Origin: SZUA-545 sp050297855
GTDB lineage: Bacteria > Campylobacterota > Campylobacteria > Campylobacterales > SZUA-545
Assembly: GCA_050297855.1 (NCBI GenBank)
Contig: JBNKTC010000020.1
Location: 186,001 to 250,000, forward strand
Direction of reading: 5' to 3'
Length of the DNA: 64,000 bases
Under the pieces are notes generated by a model. The model searched no databases. It worked only from the letters and a program-made list of their open reading frames with translations, and was not told the DNA's origin. A program made the translations under genes and the position numbers. Positions 44,696 to 53,110 of the stretch are shown in pieces; position 1 is the stretch's first letter, and each line of letters begins with the position of its first letter.

Positions 44696-45841
44696 ATGGC
44701 TGTACTAAGTCAATCACTCAATATGGACAATGCGGTCAACTATCATTATGATATGTTTCCTCCTAATGATTTAGATTATAAATCAATTATTCCCCAATTA
44801 TTAAAAGCAACGGATGCTGTTGCCCGATTTGACCAAATGCTTAAAAGTATGCACAACAGTGAGATACTCTTAGCACCTTTACGAAATCAAGAGGCTGTAA
44901 TATCATCTAGAATGGAAGGTACGATCAGTACAATCGATGAAATTTTAAAATACGAAGCAGATTATGCTGAAAACCTTGAAAATTCATCATCCACACGATC
45001 AGAAGTAATAGAGACTCTTCTATATCAAAGAGCACTTAAATCTGCACAAACAGCGATTGAAGAAGGTCACCCCATATCACAATATTTGATAAGAACAGCT
45101 CACCAAAAACTATTATCTTATGGACGAGGTGCCGAAAAAAATCCTGGCACTTACAAGAATGAACAAAATTACCTTGCTGACAGGACCAAAAGAAATATCC
45201 TATTTGTACCAATTAGCCCCGAAAAATTACAAGATGGTATGGAAAAACTATTTGAATACATTCAGACAAATAGTGACCCTGACTTGATTAAGACAGCTAT
45301 TGCACATATTGAGTTTGAAGCACTACACCCCTTTAAAGATGGTAACGGTCGTATAGGTAGAATGCTTATAACATTGATGCTTTGGTCATCTGGAGTTATC
45401 TCTGCTCCACACTTTTATATAAGTGGATTCTTCGAAGAAAATAAAGATTTATATATTGACAAAATGAGAAGCGTATCCCAAAATAATGATTGGACAGGAT
45501 GGACAATATTTTTTCTTGAAGCTGTAGAAAAACAAGCTATAAGAAATCTCGAAATTGCAGAAAATATACGAAAACTATATGATGATATGAAACAAATTTT
45601 TAGTGATGCTCTTGGTTCGAAGTGGAGTGTAAATGCACTTGATTTCGTTTTCACAAATCCTGTATTCAGAAATAATAAATTTACAAACGAAACATATAGT
45701 GGGATTCCTACTACCGCTACTGCTGCACGTTTTTCAAGAATTTTAGTCGAAAAAAAATTACTTGTTATTATTGAAGAAGCATCGGGGAGAAGACCCGCAC
45801 TCTATGGATTTGAACCATTACTACAATTAGTTCGAGTTTAA
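44696..45841 (+). CDS. Fic family protein, class II (N-terminal inhibitory motif)
   Basis: Probable AMP-transferase of 381 residues. The inhibitory motif SSRMEG, (S/T)xxxE(G/N), is near residue 70, and the catalytic loop is HPFKDGNGRIGR near 210, all residues intact. A winged-helix-like C-terminus (about 290-375, TATAARFSRILVEKKLLVII) is common in this group and may bind DNA. Start is the ATG at 44696 with AAGGCAGG before it; an upstream frame lies in the promoter. AT-rich codons differ strongly from the flanking genes, so it was probably acquired by transfer. No partner toxin or antitoxin gene is next to it. Target unknown. Confidence 0.9.
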   Translation: MAVLSQSLNMDNAVNYHYDMFPPNDLDYKSIIPQLLKATDAVARFDQMLKSMHNSEILLAPLRNQEAVISSRMEGTISTIDEILKYEADYAENLENSSSTRSEVIETLLYQRALKSAQTAIEEGHPISQYLIRTAHQKLLSYGRGAEKNPGTYKNEQNYLADRTKRNILFVPISPEKLQDGMEKLFEYIQTNSDPDLIKTAIAHIEFEALHPFKDGNGRIGRMLITLMLWSSGVISAPHFYISGFFEENKDLYIDKMRSVSQNNDWTGWTIFFLEAVEKQAIRNLEIAENIRKLYDDMKQIFSDALGSKWSVNALDFVFTNPVFRNNKFTNETYSGIPTTATAARFSRILVEKKLLVIIEEASGRRPALYGFEPLLQLVRV

Positions 45842-45855
45842 TCAATCATATAATG

Positions 45856-46191
45856 AAATAGCTTTGATCTTTAAAGATATTTTTCTTCTTTTTTTCGGGA
45901 TGTGTCCCTTTGGATTTTAGTCATTTTGACCGAGTGGAGTCGCTAAGAAATTGCAACTGTTTGAGCAAAGCGAGCGCCCGAAGGAAGTGCCCTGGGGGTA
46001 TTTTGCAATTTTAGACGGAGCGACCGAAAAATGGCGTGAAGAAATCCAACCGGGACACGCTTCTTTGGCCTACCTTTCTTCTAAAGAAAGTGTAGGTGCC
46101 CGCCCGGCATGAGGGCAGAAAGTACCAGAAATAAGCCAAATATTTTTTTGTCAAAAGTGTGTCTATCATTGTTCAAATATAAGTGCTATTT
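45856..46191. mobile_element. MITE-like non-coding element with 9-bp target duplication
   Basis: 336-bp element with perfect 7-bp terminal inverted repeats, AAATAGC (45856-45862) and GCTATTT (46185-46191), flanked directly by the 9-bp repeat CATATAATG (45847-45855 and 46192-46200). Inside are nested inverted repeats: GTGTCCC (45902-45908) with GGGACAC (46052-46058), whose homology continues inward over about 35 bases with gaps, and AAATTGCAA (45948-45956) with TTGCAATTT (46003-46011). A further hairpin is near TTTCTTCTAAAGAAA (46075-46089). No open frame of note. It fills nearly all of the 401-base gap after fic, beginning 14 bases after the fic stop. I cannot name the parent transposase. Confidence 0.7.
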
Positions 46192-46242
46192 CATATAATG
46201 CTTGGGTATCAATGTAGTTAGTCTACAAAATAGGAGAAATGA

Positions 46243-46671
46243 ATGTCTAAAAAATTATTATTTGGTATTTTTATAATATTGCCATCATTGCTAATTGCAT
46301 CTATTACTGATAACCAAAGAAAACAATACGAAGAACTAATTAATAATTACGATTTACAAGGTCCAAGCGAACTGTATACGATTACTGCTGATTGTGATAA
46401 AAAAAATATAGATAAGATAGAATCGGGGCTAACTGGTGAAGCAGTAAGTGTTATAGATTATCACTATACTCTTTACCTGATCATCAGAGAACATAAAATT
46501 TTCAAGGTTGAAATAACTGATTATGAATTCAATGAGGAAGTAAAATCTTGCATTGAAAATAGAACCTTAGACTCCATACGAATAAAGTCTCTTCCAAAAA
46601 AAGGCTTAATTCCTATAATTGTTAAATTTCCTGCATTTATTACAAAGAAAAGTGATCATGAAATTAAATGA
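46243..46671 (+). CDS. Small exported hypothetical protein
   Basis: 142 residues, not recognised. A signal peptide (KKLLFGIFIILPSLLIAS) is followed by a Lys/Glu-rich soluble domain with two Cys (TADCDKK and VKSCIEN). AGGAG is nine bases before the ATG. The gene is AT-rich like fic, follows the MITE-like element directly, and is probably an acquired orphan. Expressed status unknown. Confidence 0.65.
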   Translation: MSKKLLFGIFIILPSLLIASITDNQRKQYEELINNYDLQGPSELYTITADCDKKNIDKIESGLTGEAVSVIDYHYTLYLIIREHKIFKVEITDYEFNEEVKSCIENRTLDSIRIKSLPKKGLIPIIVKFPAFITKKSDHEIK

Positions 46672-46751
46672 TACATAAGTGATTACACGACTAACAAAAC
46701 GTTGGAAAGAAATAAGTCACTGTAGATATGAAACTTATTTCTCAAGTCCAC

Positions 46752-46802
46752 CGCATCCTTAATATCAAGCAAAAACTTCCGCGGATGTTTGTAGCCGATC
46801 GG
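46752..46802 (-). pseudogene. Fragment of a thioredoxin-like gene (3' end)
   Basis: On the minus strand this reads PIGYKHPRKFLLDIKDAVD, against TIGYKHPRKFLMDIKDAIE in the intact thioredoxin at 47204-47617. By hand alignment 42 of 51 bases agree with 47293-47243. The frame continues past the homology but has no start or CxxC motif, so only the C-terminal helix region remains. Many differences are silent, which suggests the remnant of an older paralogue rather than a fresh copy. Confidence 0.75.
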
Positions 46803-46842
46803 ATAATAAGGGTCAGGTCATAAGTATAACCCATCCCCAATG

Positions 46843-47079
46843 TTACGAAGCCGCTTCCCCGCTCCTAAGCTTCTCCGCCAGCCACATCTTGCTAATCGCC
46901 TGGCGGCTGACACCGAGATGTCGGGCTTCCCGGTCCAGGGAATCTACCATCCAGGAAGGAAAATCGATATTGATCCGTCTGGGTTCTTCATTGATCCGGC
47001 GGACGGAACCGAGATCGAAATGCTCCAGGACATCTTCCTGGTTGTCGTCTACTTTTTTATCCAGTTCTGAGGCTCTCAT
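46843..47079 (-). CDS. BrnA-type (CopG/RHH) antitoxin
   Basis: 78 residues. The N-terminal half is acidic and flexible (SELDKKVDDNQEDVLEHFDL), the toxin-binding side. The C-terminal half, RRINIDFPSWMVDSLDREA followed by RHLGVSRQAISKMWLAEKL, is a ribbon-helix-helix DNA-binding domain as in BrnA partners of BrnT. A strong AAAGGAGG site lies before the ATG. The toxin gene upstream is truncated, so this is an orphan antitoxin. If it still binds DNA it could act on other sites. Confidence 0.82.
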   Translation of the reverse strand: MRASELDKKVDDNQEDVLEHFDLGSVRRINEEPRRINIDFPSWMVDSLDREARHLGVSRQAISKMWLAEKLRSGEAAS

Positions 47080-47143
47080 AGAGTGCTACCTCCTTTTGGC
47101 GTGATCGTCGCACCGAGATGATCCGGGCCTTATCGTCACGAAA
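47057..47143 (-). pseudogene. C-terminal remnant of a BrnT toxin gene
   Basis: In the frame that overlaps the antitoxin start by 23 bases the minus strand reads FRDDKARIISVRRSRQKEV and then ALYESLRTG-stop. This matches the BrnT end (R-x-I-S-A-R-x-A ... E-x-x-x-Y). Upstream the frame runs only 19 more codons of unrelated sequence to a stop near the thioredoxin end. No start codon and no N-terminal catalytic half are present. Its ribosome-site-bearing tail still serves the antitoxin. Confidence 0.72.
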
Positions 47144-47203
47144 GGTGTTTTTGATAGGAGTGTGCGAGGAAGTCGAGGCTGTAGTTAGGGCTACAAAGGG
47201 GGG

Positions 47204-47617
47204 CTACTGCCCATCCCCCTGCATCTCTGCACTCAGCTCGATCGCATCCTTGATATCCATAAGAAACTTCCGCGGGTGCTTGTACCCGATCGTACTGAAG
47301 ATCTCGCCCCCTTCGTGGTCCAGGAAAAAGGTCGTCGGGACCATCCGTGCACGGATATCCTCGGGCATGTCGTCTTTGTCTTTGTTCAGCAGCACCGCCA
47401 CGAAGTTCTCGTTGACCTTTTTGATCACCTCTTTGTCCACCAGCGTCTTGTGCTTGAACTTGTCGCACCAGGGGCAGTAGGTCTGGGTCACGACGACCAT
47501 CAGCACCTTGTCCTGGGCGATCGCCTTCTCCATCGCCGCTTTGTATGTCGTCTCAAACGAAATCGTCTCGGCAAAAAGTACCGTCAGGGAAACCAGTAAT
47601 AACAGCCCGTATCTCAC
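47204..47617 (-). CDS. Periplasmic thioredoxin-like protein
   Basis: 137 residues with a signal peptide (RYGLLLLVSLTVLFAET) and the redox motif QTYCPWCDKF. The cis-Pro is in MVPTTFFLDHEGGE. This is the DUF255/thioredoxin_7-like exported type that may reduce or oxidise periplasmic Cys proteins. Start is GTG at 47617 with AAGGAT seven bases before. The gene ends next to the truncated toxin, and a fragment of a related gene sits 400 bases away. Confidence 0.85.
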   Translation of the reverse strand: MRYGLLLLVSLTVLFAETISFETTYKAAMEKAIAQDKVLMVVVTQTYCPWCDKFKHKTLVDKEVIKKVNENFVAVLLNKDKDDMPEDIRARMVPTTFFLDHEGGEIFSTIGYKHPRKFLMDIKDAIELSAEMQGDGQ

Positions 47618-47754
47618 AATCTATCCTTCATACTTCTATCTCACTAATGCGGCAATCATATCAAAATTTCTTCCCCTTTGCCATAAAAACGGTTTTCTCC
47701 CTTTGAAAAAGGCTCTTATATATATACGGTAAGGCAGATGAACGAAAACAATTT

Positions 47755-47773
47755 TTGGAACAGTTTGTGCTTT
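47755..47773 (+). promoter_or_regulatory. Sigma-54 promoter of the flagellin gene
   Basis: TTGGAAC-N5-GTGCTT has GG at 47757-47758 and GC at 47769-47770, ten bases between, the -24/-12 spacing of RpoN promoters. It is about 54 bases before the flagellin ATG. Confidence 0.7.
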
Positions 47774-47823
47774 GAGAGGGGTAACGTTTTTATTTGACAA
47801 AATTGCACAAGGAGTCGTCACAG

Positions 47824-49323
47824 ATGGGCTTTCTAAAAATCAATACCAACATCGCTTCGATGAATGCTCATATCAATACGGTAGGCACCAACCGCGACCT
47901 TGACTCGTCACTCGAAAAACTGAGTTCGGGTCTGCGGATCAACAAAGCCGCCGATGATTCCTCGGGTATGGCAATCGCCGACAGCCTGAGGTTACAGTCC
48001 AATTCATTGGGGCAGGCGGTACGAAACGCCAACGATGCCATCGGTATCATCCAGATCGCGGATAAGGCGATGGATGAGCAGATCAAGATCCTTAACACGA
48101 TCAAAACCAAAGCGACCCAGGCGGCACAGGACGGTCAGAGCCGGATCTCCCGGGAAGCGATCCAGCGGGATATCTCCAAGCTGATCGAACAGCTGGACAA
48201 TATCGCGATCCAGACCTCGTTCAACGGTCAGAAGCTCCTGGCGGGTAGCTTTACCAATAAAGAATTCCAGATCGGTGCCTACTCCAACGAAACCGTACGT
48301 GCAAGTATCGGGGCGACGATGAGTGACAAGATCGGGGGGGTACGATTTGAGACCTCCGCGACCATCACCGGTTCAGGTGAAACCGTACTGACGTTCAAAA
48401 ACCCCAACGGGGGCGCCGACATCGAACTGGAGAGCACGAAGATCTCCACGAGTGTCGGAACGGGTCTGGGTGCACTGGCCCGAGCCATCAACCGTGCCAG
48501 TGACGCGATCGGGGTCCGTGCGGTTGCGACTGTCCAGACAACCGGTTCGGCCGCTGTCCAGGAAGGCGCGACGATCCAGGGGCTGACCATCAACGGTATT
48601 ACGATCGGGGATATCGACAACGTCAAGGCCAACGACGGCAACGGTAACATCGTCAACTCCATCAACTCCTACACGATCCAGACCGGGGTCCGGGCCAGTA
48701 TCGACGTTCAGGGCCGCCTGAACCTCACCTCCCTTGACGGCCGCGGTATCGCCACGACGACGACCAACAGCTCCGGTGCCAATATCGGTATCGGCGGCTT
48801 CTCCGCCGGGGAAAACTACGGGCGTATGACACTGATCCACTCCAACTCCCGTGATATCGTCTACCAGGCGACCGGTTCGCTTGTCGGCTATATCAACAGC
48901 GGCGGGACCCAGTCCTACTCCAACCTGGCCAACGTCAACGGGAACTTCACGGCAGAGCAGGGTCTGGCAGCCGGTGCATTTGCCAACAGCGTCCTCTCTT
49001 CCGAAGCGGGTACCCTCCTGGGTACGGGGGTCACCTCCCGTACCGGTGCGATGATGACCATGGATATCGCCGATGCGGCGACCAACCTGCTCGACTCCAT
49101 CCGGGCCGACCTCGGTGCGGCCCAGAACCAGCTGGTCGTCACGATCAACAATATCTCGGTCACGCGGGTCAACGTCCAGTCCGCCGAATCCCAGATCCGG
49201 GAAGTGGACTTCGCCGTCGAGAGTGCGGAGTTCTCCAAAAACTCCATCCTGGCCCAGTCGGGAAGCTTTGCCCTCGCACAGGCCAACCAGGTCCAGCAGA
49301 ACGTTCTCCAGCTGCTCCAGTAA
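47824..49323 (+). CDS. Flagellin
   Basis: Filament subunit, 499 residues. The conserved D0/D1 N-terminus (MGFLKINTNIASMNA, LSSGLRINKAADDSSGMAIA) and C-terminus (NISVTRVNVQSAESQIREVD, ANQVQQNVLQLLQ) enclose a variable central part rich in Gly, Thr and Ser, which would be glycosylated. Start is ATG at 47824 with AAGGAG upstream; a longer frame adds ten residues without a site. The maf gene follows after 12 bases. Confidence 0.95.
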   Translation: MGFLKINTNIASMNAHINTVGTNRDLDSSLEKLSSGLRINKAADDSSGMAIADSLRLQSNSLGQAVRNANDAIGIIQIADKAMDEQIKILNTIKTKATQAAQDGQSRISREAIQRDISKLIEQLDNIAIQTSFNGQKLLAGSFTNKEFQIGAYSNETVRASIGATMSDKIGGVRFETSATITGSGETVLTFKNPNGGADIELESTKISTSVGTGLGALARAINRASDAIGVRAVATVQTTGSAAVQEGATIQGLTINGITIGDIDNVKANDGNGNIVNSINSYTIQTGVRASIDVQGRLNLTSLDGRGIATTTTNSSGANIGIGGFSAGENYGRMTLIHSNSRDIVYQATGSLVGYINSGGTQSYSNLANVNGNFTAEQGLAAGAFANSVLSSEAGTLLGTGVTSRTGAMMTMDIADAATNLLDSIRADLGAAQNQLVVTINNISVTRVNVQSAESQIREVDFAVESAEFSKNSILAQSGSFALAQANQVQQNVLQLLQ

Positions 49324-49335
49324 GCGAGCGGTTTA

Positions 49336-51234
49336 GTGAGCGATATCTACTCCAAAAACCTCAAGGCCCTCGAAAAGCGGGCCCCCTCCCTTTATCTCAA
49401 GCTCAAGCAGCTTGAAGGGAATGCCCGGTTCGAAGTCTTCGCCGGGAAAGACCCCGTCGACATCAACATCCTGAACACGGAGACCTCCCTGCCCGTCTAT
49501 AACGAGCCGGTCAGCGAGACCGTCTCCCTGATCCAGTCCTTCGACCGCTACGCCCGGTACCCTTTTTTATGTTTTTACGGGATCGGCAACGGCTTTTTCT
49601 TCAACGCCATGCTCAACAACGAAGGGTTTAACCACCTGATCGTCTTCGAACCGGAGCTGGAGCTGCTCTTTATCGCACTCAACTTCTCCGACTTCTCCCA
49701 GGCGATCGAAAAGGGCCGCCTGATCCTTTTCCACTCCGAGGATTTCAGCGAAGCGGTCGCCAACAGGCTGATGGACCTCCCCAATGTCGGGATCTACTCC
49801 AAGCTCTACGACCTTCATATCCTCACGCCCTATTATGCGGCGTACAAGGATGATATCGTTCAGATCAACCAGCGCTTTACCAAGGGGATCTTGCAGTTTG
49901 TCTCCACCCACGGGAACGATGCCAACGACTCCCTGGTGGGGATCGACCACTTTGTACGAAACCTCCCGGAGATGCTGACCCTGCCGCCTTTCCACCAGCT
50001 TCTGAAAAAGCGCGAATGCGATACGGCCGTGATCGTCTCCACGGGCCCCTCCCTGACCAAGCAGCTGCCGATCCTGAGAGAGATCGCCCCCCACGTGACG
50101 ATCATCAGCGTCGACGCCAGTATGCCGGTTTTGGAAAAACACGGGATCAAACCCGATATCGTCACCTCCCTGGAGCGGATCGAACTGACGGCGACCTTCT
50201 TCGAGCGGACAAGCCCCGAGTTTCACAAGGATGTCGTCTTCGTCCACTCCGCGGTCCAGCACCGCCGGGTCATCGACGCCTCCCACGGCCAGAAGGTGAT
50301 CGTCATGCGGCCGTTCGGGTATATGATGGAGTTTGAGAAGATCCGCGAATTCGGCTATGCCGGTATCGGGATGAGTGCCGCCAACGTCGCCTACGAAGTG
50401 GCCTTTCACATGGGGCACAAACATGCCGTCTTCATCGGCCAGGACCTCGCCTACGGCGAAGACGGCACGACCCATGCCAAAGACCACACCTTCGGTGAAA
50501 ACGACGAGGCGTTCAGGAAGAACGCAGAATCCAATCCCGACAACCTCCTCTATGTCACCAAATACGGCGGGGAGGGGACGATCAAGACCAACGCCATCTG
50601 GAAGATGTTCCTCAACTACTTTGTCAATAACATCGCCGAGAGCAAGAACCGGATCATGCCGATCAATGCCACCGAAGGCGGCGCGCGTATCGAAGGAACG
50701 ATCGAGATGCCCTTCCGTGAAGTGGCCGACACGATCGTCGACCGGTCCATTATCAAGCAGGGAATCCGGCTTGTTCCCAACCCGCCCGAAAAGATCGCCC
50801 AGGACTTTGAGTACGCCAAAGAGACCCTGGCGACGATGATCGCCTTCGGGGAGAAGAAAAAAGAGGAGGTCGAAGCCCTCTTCCTGGAGGTCGTCGGCAT
50901 CTGCGACGAGCTGGAAAAATTCAACAAAGAAGAGCGCCTGGACAAGGCGGATTTTGACAAGATCGGTGCCGTTCTCGAAAAGATCGACCAGTTCAAGATC
51001 CTCTTTGACGACAACCATTTTAAAAAGACGTTCTGGGAGACGGTCCGCTCCCTTATCATCCACCAGGAGCTGGAACTGGCCAAGATCGTCGTCCAGAACC
51101 ACAAAACCGAGGAGGAGCGCCAGGCGCGCAACGTGGAGTTCCTTTTTGCCCACAAGTTCTGGCTCTTCTCCCTGGCCGGAGGCATCGACTCCCAGCTGGA
51201 AGTGATGAAAAAAGCCCGCGAAAGCTGGAGCTGA
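49336..51234 (+). CDS. Motility accessory factor Maf (flagellin nonulosonic acid transferase)
   Basis: 632 residues. The central DUF115/MAF domain has VSTGPSLTKQLPILREIAPH and IISVDASMPVLEKHGIKPD, then FIGQDLAYGEDGTTHAKDH. Maf proteins transfer pseudaminic or legionaminic acid to flagellin Ser/Thr in the cytoplasm. Its place right behind flagellin supports that substrate. GTG start at 49336 with GCGAGCGG as a weak ribosome site. A terminator follows 50 bases after the stop. Confidence 0.88.
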   Translation: MSDIYSKNLKALEKRAPSLYLKLKQLEGNARFEVFAGKDPVDINILNTETSLPVYNEPVSETVSLIQSFDRYARYPFLCFYGIGNGFFFNAMLNNEGFNHLIVFEPELELLFIALNFSDFSQAIEKGRLILFHSEDFSEAVANRLMDLPNVGIYSKLYDLHILTPYYAAYKDDIVQINQRFTKGILQFVSTHGNDANDSLVGIDHFVRNLPEMLTLPPFHQLLKKRECDTAVIVSTGPSLTKQLPILREIAPHVTIISVDASMPVLEKHGIKPDIVTSLERIELTATFFERTSPEFHKDVVFVHSAVQHRRVIDASHGQKVIVMRPFGYMMEFEKIREFGYAGIGMSAANVAYEVAFHMGHKHAVFIGQDLAYGEDGTTHAKDHTFGENDEAFRKNAESNPDNLLYVTKYGGEGTIKTNAIWKMFLNYFVNNIAESKNRIMPINATEGGARIEGTIEMPFREVADTIVDRSIIKQGIRLVPNPPEKIAQDFEYAKETLATMIAFGEKKKEEVEALFLEVVGICDELEKFNKEERLDKADFDKIGAVLEKIDQFKILFDDNHFKKTFWETVRSLIIHQELELAKIVVQNHKTEEERQARNVEFLFAHKFWLFSLAGGIDSQLEVMKKARESWS

Positions 51235-51285
51235 CCCCACCTCTTTTTTATCAAAAAAAACTATAATACTCCATGATCAAAAGAT

Positions 51286-51317
51286 GGACCCTCCTTTTGG
51301 GGAGGTCCACCCTTTTT
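51286..51317 (+). terminator. Terminator after maf
   Basis: GGACC-CTCC (51286-51294) pairs with GGAGGTCC (51301-51308) with one bulged base, loop of about six, then ACCCTTTTTA. It rules out an early start of the next gene at 51273. Confidence 0.75.
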
Positions 51318-51347
51318 ATAAGAATTACGATTCCAGGCAAAAACAGT

Positions 51348-52457
51348 GTGAACAAACGGCTCTTTAAATACCTCTATATCGCCCTTTTTATTACCGTCAC
51401 GATGGTCCTCGTCCTCTATATCTTCAACCTTGACCGGCGGATTGCGAACAACACCCTCCTGCGGGTGGGGGATGAACTCTTCGTCTCCTTCCGGAACGAA
51501 CTGGAAAAGCAGAAATCCGATGCCCTCGCTTTCGCCCTCACCCTCGCCCAGAACAGCGCCCTGGCCGACGCCCTGGAGAACGACGACGAGGATGCGGGGT
51601 ATACCATCCTCTCCAACTTCATGCTGACACTGGAGAAATACACCCCCTATACGATACGGACCCAGATCATCACCCAGGATTACTGTATCTTCGCCCGGAG
51701 CTGGGACAACAGCTTTGCGGGGATGCCCATCGGGATCTACCGCCCCGACCTGCTCACTTTCGAAGCGAACAAACAGCCCAAAGTGGCCATCGAGATCGGT
51801 CGGCGTCTCGGGGTCAAGGCCACGGTCCCCGTCATCAAAGAGGGGGAGGTTCTCGGATACGTAGAGGTCCTGGGCTTTTTCGAGGATATCACCGAGCAGT
51901 TCCAGATGCAGAAGATCGACGTGATCGTCCTGATGGAGGAGCAGTACCTGGAGATGGCGACCCTGATGCGCGAGAACCCCATGATCGGGGATTACGTCGT
52001 GGCAAACCTGCGGGTCAACCGCTACCACATCGACTCCATCACCCCGGCCGATATGCGCTACCTCCGTCAAAACGGCAACGTCGCCGTCAAAAACTTCCAC
52101 TACTTCTACGAGCCGATGCTCGACGGGACCGGCAAGAGTATCGGGGCCTTTGTCCTGGGCCTGCAGACAAAACACCTGGAGATGATCGCCAGGAAGGAGG
52201 AGTCGCTCTCCTTCTTCCTCAACATGACCCGCAACGACCTCTACGCCGTCGTCAAAAACCGCCAGGCCAGCGACCGGGTCTTTAAGGCCGCCTACGACCG
52301 GGACCTGATCTGGCTGAAAGATACGGTCCCCGCCGAAGACCGGGAGCTCTTTTTAAAAGAGGCGCACGAACGCCTCCATGACTACACCAAGGAGGAACTG
52401 ATCGATATGATACTGGGCCACAGTTTTTCAAAACGAATCGAAGGGGAGATCCGATGA
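51348..52457 (+). CDS. Stand-alone periplasmic Cache-like sensor protein
   Basis: 369 residues: a single N-terminal helix at about 8-25 (YLYIALFITVTMVLVLYIF) and then only soluble sequence, so the protein is anchored in the inner membrane and faces the periplasm. The body resembles a double-Cache sensor (IRTQIITQDYCIFARSWDNS, VPVIKEGEVLGYVEVLGFFE) but there is no second helix and no kinase, GGDEF or methyl-accepting part. I choose the GTG at 51348 because the ATG at 51273 lies in a terminator. It overlaps the response regulator gene by four bases, so it likely signals through the kinase of this operon. Confidence 0.78.
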   Translation: MNKRLFKYLYIALFITVTMVLVLYIFNLDRRIANNTLLRVGDELFVSFRNELEKQKSDALAFALTLAQNSALADALENDDEDAGYTILSNFMLTLEKYTPYTIRTQIITQDYCIFARSWDNSFAGMPIGIYRPDLLTFEANKQPKVAIEIGRRLGVKATVPVIKEGEVLGYVEVLGFFEDITEQFQMQKIDVIVLMEEQYLEMATLMRENPMIGDYVVANLRVNRYHIDSITPADMRYLRQNGNVAVKNFHYFYEPMLDGTGKSIGAFVLGLQTKHLEMIARKEESLSFFLNMTRNDLYAVVKNRQASDRVFKAAYDRDLIWLKDTVPAEDRELFLKEAHERLHDYTKEELIDMILGHSFSKRIEGEIR

Positions 52458-53110
52458 AGATCCTGCTGCTTGAAGACGAATACCCGCTGCGCATCAGCAT
52501 CGAGGAGTTCCTAAACGACCTGGAGTACCAGGTGGACAGTTACGGTACAAGCGAAGAGGCCTTTGACGCCATCTTCTCCAAACAGTACGACCTGCTGCTG
52601 CTGGACGTCAAGGTCCCGGGGAAAACGGGCTTTGAACTCCTTAAAGAGCTGCGCCAAGAGGGGGTCAAGGTCCCCGCCATCTTCATCACCTCCATGACGA
52701 TGACCGCCGACATGGCCAAGGGGTATGAATCGGGCTGCTGCGACTACATCAAAAAACCCTTCGACCTGCTGGAGCTGCAGCTGCGCATCCAGCAGGCGCT
52801 CAAACACTACTACTATAAAGACGAAGCGGAACTGATCCAGCTGAATAACGGCTACACCTACGATACCAAGAACTTCTGCCTGATGCAGGGGGAGGAGAAG
52901 GTTCAGCTCTCCAAGACGGAAAAAGAGATCGTCGACCTGCTGGTCAAGAACCTCGGTTCCGTCGTCACCATCGAGACCTTCCAGGATGTCGTCTGGGGCG
53001 AATACGTCGATCCCGCGAACATCCGGGTCCAGATCAACAAGCTGCGTAAGAAAGTCCACGAGAACTTTATTAAAAACATCCGCGGGGTAGGATACGTCAT
53101 TGAAGCGTGA
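52454..53110 (+). CDS. OmpR-family response regulator
   Basis: 218 residues. Receiver domain (1-120) with acidic pair Glu7/Asp8, phospho-acceptor Asp51 in LLLLDVKVPGKTG, and Lys in IKKPFD. Winged-helix domain (130-218) with QLSKTEKEIVDLLVKN, VQINKLRKKV and the typical ending IRGVGYVIEA. It lies between the sensor and the kinase and before the sox genes, so it is a good candidate regulator of sox; that is inference. Confidence 0.92.
   Translation: MKILLLEDEYPLRISIEEFLNDLEYQVDSYGTSEEAFDAIFSKQYDLLLLDVKVPGKTGFELLKELRQEGVKVPAIFITSMTMTADMAKGYESGCCDYIKKPFDLLELQLRIQQALKHYYYKDEAELIQLNNGYTYDTKNFCLMQGEEKVQLSKTEKEIVDLLVKNLGSVVTIETFQDVVWGEYVDPANIRVQINKLRKKVHENFIKNIRGVGYVIEA

Noticed and set aside
47136..47468. 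110-codon minus-strand frame overlapping the thioredoxin gene
   Set aside because: Arg/Gln/Gly-rich frame-shifted shadow; the thioredoxin frame has signal peptide, CPWC and cis-Pro.
49567..51240. A 557-codon open frame on the minus strand of maf
   Set aside because: Same cause: Asp/Val-rich, low-complexity shadow with no recognisable domain.
51273..51347. Upstream extension of the Cache-like sensor to ATG 51273
   Set aside because: These bases contain a TATAAT-like string and the maf terminator hairpin, and the extension would precede the membrane anchor with unrelated residues.
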